NCBI RefSeq assembly: GCF_000308515.1
Contig: NZ_BAFV01000065.1
Span: 42,951 to 106,950 of the forward strand
DNA from: Nocardia carnea NBRC 14403
GTDB lineage: Bacteria; Actinomycetota; Actinomycetes; Mycobacteriales; Mycobacteriaceae
Direction: 5' to 3'
Length of the DNA stretch: 64,000 nt
Shown here piece by piece: positions 61,904 through 64,000 of the stretch. The first letter of the stretch is position 1, and the number at the start of each line of letters is the position of its first letter. The notes under the pieces are model-generated. The model saw nothing but the letters and a program-made list of their open reading frames with translations, had not been told where the DNA came from and ran no database searches. Both the position numbers and the translations under genes were made by a program.

Positions 61904-61979
61904 AGCCGGAGGATCACCGAGTTCGCGCTGAACAGCGTGCGCGAGTGAATGTGAATTCCGGTTTGTCGACCCCGTGGAT

Positions 61980-63011
61980 TCACGGCCGGATGATCAACCG
62001 GAAACCCAGGTGTGAAGTCGAGGTCTCCACGGCCTGGGCCATGCGGGCCGCAGGCCGGTACCGTCGGCAGTAGTTCTGGGCGCACAGGTGCGAGCCGCCT
62101 TTGATGACGCGGCGCCCGATCAGCGACTGCGCCTGATCGCGGCTGCCTTCCTCGGTGCCGCCGCGCGGATCGACGTTGACGCAGCAGGCATGTTCTTGGC
62201 CCTGGTGGGCGGTGTACCAGTCCTGGGTCCACTCCCACACGTTGCCGACCATGTCGTCCAGCCCGTATCCATTCGAGGGAAAGGAACCGACTGGCGAGGT
62301 CCCTTCGTATCGGTCGGCCCGTATGTGGTGGTGGGGGAACTCGCCGTGCCAAGTGTTGGCCATCACCGTGTCCCCCGGCTCGAAGTCGTCACCCCACGCG
62401 TATTCGGCGCGTTCCAGGCCCCCTCGGCACGCGTACTCCCATTCTGCCTCGGTCGGTATGTGCTTTCCTGCCCAGTCGGCGTAGGCCACGACGTCGTCCC
62501 ATGCGATATGCACCACCGGATGGTCGGGCCGTTTGCGGACCGAGGTACCCGGCCCCTGCGGATGCCGCCAGTCCGCGCCCGGAACCCAATGCCACCACTG
62601 ATACGGGTGGTCCATGCGCACCGGGCGATCCGGCTTGACGAATACAGAGGAGCCCGCGACGAGTTGATCGGCGTCGGCATCGGGGTAGTCGGCGGCCGTG
62701 GGTGTCCGCTCGGCGACGGTGACGTAGCGGGTGCGGGAGACGAACCGGGAGAACTCACTGTTGGTCACCGGGCGCGGGTCGATCCAGAATCCGCTGACCG
62801 AGACTCGGTGCGCCGGTGCCTCCTCGGGGTAGTGGCTGTCCGAGCCCATGGTGAACGTGCCGCCCTCGATCCACACCATCTGCTCGTGCCCACCGAGTGT
62901 CCGAGCTTCGACGGGGGCCGCTGGCGAACTATCGGCATCACCGCCGGTTGTGCTGATCGTGGCCGGACGATGGTCGCTACCTCGGAGTCCGTTCGCGGGT
63001 CGACCACTCAT
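61980..63011 (-). CDS. Formylglycine-generating enzyme (second copy)
   Basis: 343 aa. An N-terminal low-complexity stretch of about 40 residues precedes the FGE domain: MVWIEGGTFTMGSDSHYPEEAPAHRV, IPTEAEWEYACRGGLERAEYAWG, NGYGLDDMVGNVWEWTQDWY and GGSHLCAQNYCRRYRPAAR with the C-x4-C active-site pair. ATG 63011 has GGAGAG/GGGAAG upstream. It is divergent from the arylsulfatase at 63374, its probable substrate. It is longer than the 13904 FGE and has an extra CCVNVDPRGGTEEG insert. Confidence 0.92.
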   Translation of the reverse strand: MSGRPANGLRGSDHRPATISTTGGDADSSPAAPVEARTLGGHEQMVWIEGGTFTMGSDSHYPEEAPAHRVSVSGFWIDPRPVTNSEFSRFVSRTRYVTVAERTPTAADYPDADADQLVAGSSVFVKPDRPVRMDHPYQWWHWVPGADWRHPQGPGTSVRKRPDHPVVHIAWDDVVAYADWAGKHIPTEAEWEYACRGGLERAEYAWGDDFEPGDTVMANTWHGEFPHHHIRADRYEGTSPVGSFPSNGYGLDDMVGNVWEWTQDWYTAHQGQEHACCVNVDPRGGTEEGSRDQAQSLIGRRVIKGGSHLCAQNYCRRYRPAARMAQAVETSTSHLGFRLIIRP

Positions 63012-63373
63012 ACTTCCCACTCTCCATCCGTCGACGAGTATCGCGTATCTACGTAGATCTTCCACACTGCTGTGATGCCGATTTTCCTCCAGCGAAGGTG
63101 AAATACTCAGAATTATCACGGTATTTGCCACGGCTGAGGCGTATGGTCGAACGTGTCAGAGGGTCGGCATATCGTGCCGATATCGCTACTCGGGCACGAC
63201 CCGACCGCGCGCGCGACGTCGTAGTCGCACGGTGTCGATATACGCGCCGGCCCGGAGGCTCGGTTAGCTTCGGCAACAACTCAGCGACAGTATGTCAAGA
63301 ATCAGATAACTATCAGTTATCACTCTTCGAGGGGGTCCATCCATACGGGGGTCCATCTGTGAGGAGAGCGCCC
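63012..63373. promoter_or_regulatory. Divergent promoter region of the FGE/arylsulfatase pair
   Basis: 362 bp without a gene. The right part is AT-rich and contains the palindrome GATAACT-ATC-AGTTATC at 63305-63321, about 55 nt before the sulfatase start, a candidate operator. Short alternative starts for the FGE frame (GTG 63131) lie in it but encode no conserved sequence. Confidence 0.55.
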
Positions 63374-64000
63374 ATGGCAACGCCATTCCGCGGTGTGGTC
63401 AATCTCGATATCCGCGATTCGGTCCCGGATTGGGGGCCCTACGAACAGCCCAAAGCAGCGCCGGGTACACCGAATGTCGTCTACATCGTGCTCGACGACG
63501 TCGGGTTCGGTGCCATGAGCTGCTATGGCGGCCCGATCGAGACACCGAATATCGATCGGATCGCCGAGAGAGGCCTGCGCTACAGCCAATGGCACACCAC
63601 CGCGCTGTGCTCGCCGACCCGCTCGTGTCTGCTCACCGGCCGCAATCACACCACCAACGGCATGGCGTGCATCAGCGAGTGCGCGGTGGGATTCCCGGGT
63701 GCCAACGGCCATATTCCTCCGGAGTGCGCGACCCTGGCCGAGGTTCTGGTGGAGCAGGGTTTCAGCACGGCGATGGTCGGCAAATGGCATCTGTGCGCCG
63801 AGGACGAGATGAATCTCGCTTCCACCAAACGTAATTGGCCGGTCGGTCGCGGTTTCGAGCGCTTCTACGGTTTCCTCGGCGCCGAGACCAACCAGTGGTA
63901 TCCGGATCTGGTGCACGACAATCACCCCGTCGAGCAGCCCTCGACGCCGGAGGAGGGCTATCACCTCAGCGTCGACATCACCGACCGGGCCCTCGAGTAC
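63374..64000 (+). CDS. Type I arylsulfatase (3' end beyond window)
   Basis: 209 codons before the right edge. It starts MATPFRGVVNLDIRDSVPDWGPY, has metal ligands IVLDDVG, the formylglycine site TTALCSPTRSCLLTGRNH, GFPGANGHIPPECATLAEVLVEQGF, then VGKWHLCAEDEMNLASTKRNWPVGRGFERFYGFLGAETNQWYPDL. The catalytic Lys (GKWHL) is therefore intact here, unlike the copy at 12068. AtsD-type sulfatases of this length (about 780 aa) hydrolyse sulfate esters. ATG 63374 follows AGGAGAG. It is divergent from an FGE gene. Confidence 0.92.
   Translation, partial: MATPFRGVVNLDIRDSVPDWGPYEQPKAAPGTPNVVYIVLDDVGFGAMSCYGGPIETPNIDRIAERGLRYSQWHTTALCSPTRSCLLTGRNHTTNGMACISECAVGFPGANGHIPPECATLAEVLVEQGFSTAMVGKWHLCAEDEMNLASTKRNWPVGRGFERFYGFLGAETNQWYPDLVHDNHPVEQPSTPEEGYHLSVDITDRALEY

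Noticed and set aside
1..64000. CRISPR arrays, tRNA or rRNA genes
   Set aside because: No regularly spaced repeats, no tRNA-like CCA/TTC arms and no rRNA-like segments were seen on reading.

Overview
The window is high-GC actinobacterial DNA with many GTG starts and dense divergent and overlapping genes. It carries a wax ester synthase/DGAT, a mycothiol-type nitroreductase homologue, a furA-katG pair, a type VII secretion-associated protein and a DUF4254 protein. Together these point to a mycolic-acid actinomycete, most likely Nocardia or a close relative. No rRNA, tRNA or CRISPR array was seen.

1-17.3 kb is a stress/dormancy-like block. It holds a HAD hydrolase (cut by the left edge), WS/DGAT translationally coupled to a CBS protein, a DUF2267 protein, an erythromycin-esterase remnant, an ABC-2 exporter, a SHOCT membrane protein, DUF4254, a DsbA-like Rv2466c homologue lacking its second active-site Cys, three tandem-UspA proteins and a GerW-like protein. 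Many of these families belong to the mycobacterial DosR regulon, and two sequences resemble DosR boxes. Inside this block (8.5-11.8 kb) is a self-contained efflux/regulator module: MMPL transporter, CstR/CsoR-like repressor, DUF2892 and a frameshifted DUF302 gene, with three ATACCCC-type palindromic operators. At 12.0-14.8 kb lies an arylsulfatase that has lost about 170 catalytic-core residues, followed by an intact formylglycine-generating enzyme (FGE).

17.3-19.5 kb is decayed DNA: a near-perfect 53-bp palindrome, an IS30 fragment, a gene remnant, a 491-bp stretch bounded by inverted repeats and short tandem repeats. A CPBP protease follows and converges, through a strong hairpin, on an 18.1-kb single-gene NRPS (20367-38510, about 6,047 aa). 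The NRPS has five modules, one epimerase and a terminal thioesterase, and no adjacent tailoring, MbtH or export genes.

39.3-50.9 kb is ordinary chromosome: a secreted small protein, furA-katG with an inverted-repeat operator, a DHFR-like reductase divergent from an HxlR regulator, SRPBCC, HdeD-like, TerC, an S9 peptidase, YjbR and an AlkZ-like protein.

50.9-61.9 kb is mobile-element territory. A coiled-coil protein and a tyrosine recombinase are divergent around a perfect 15-7-15 palindrome, resembling the TnpT/TnpS/rst module of Tn4651-type transposons. Then come a methyltransferase, an SDR pseudogene, a Tn3 transposase tail, two secretion/toxin-type proteins, a TnpI-like recombinase next to an IRS-like repeat cluster, another methyltransferase and a Tn3-family TnpA that lacks the segment holding its first catalytic Asp. 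62.0-64.0 kb holds a second FGE divergent from a second, intact arylsulfatase cut by the right edge. This second pair is the built-in reference that exposes the deletion in the first.
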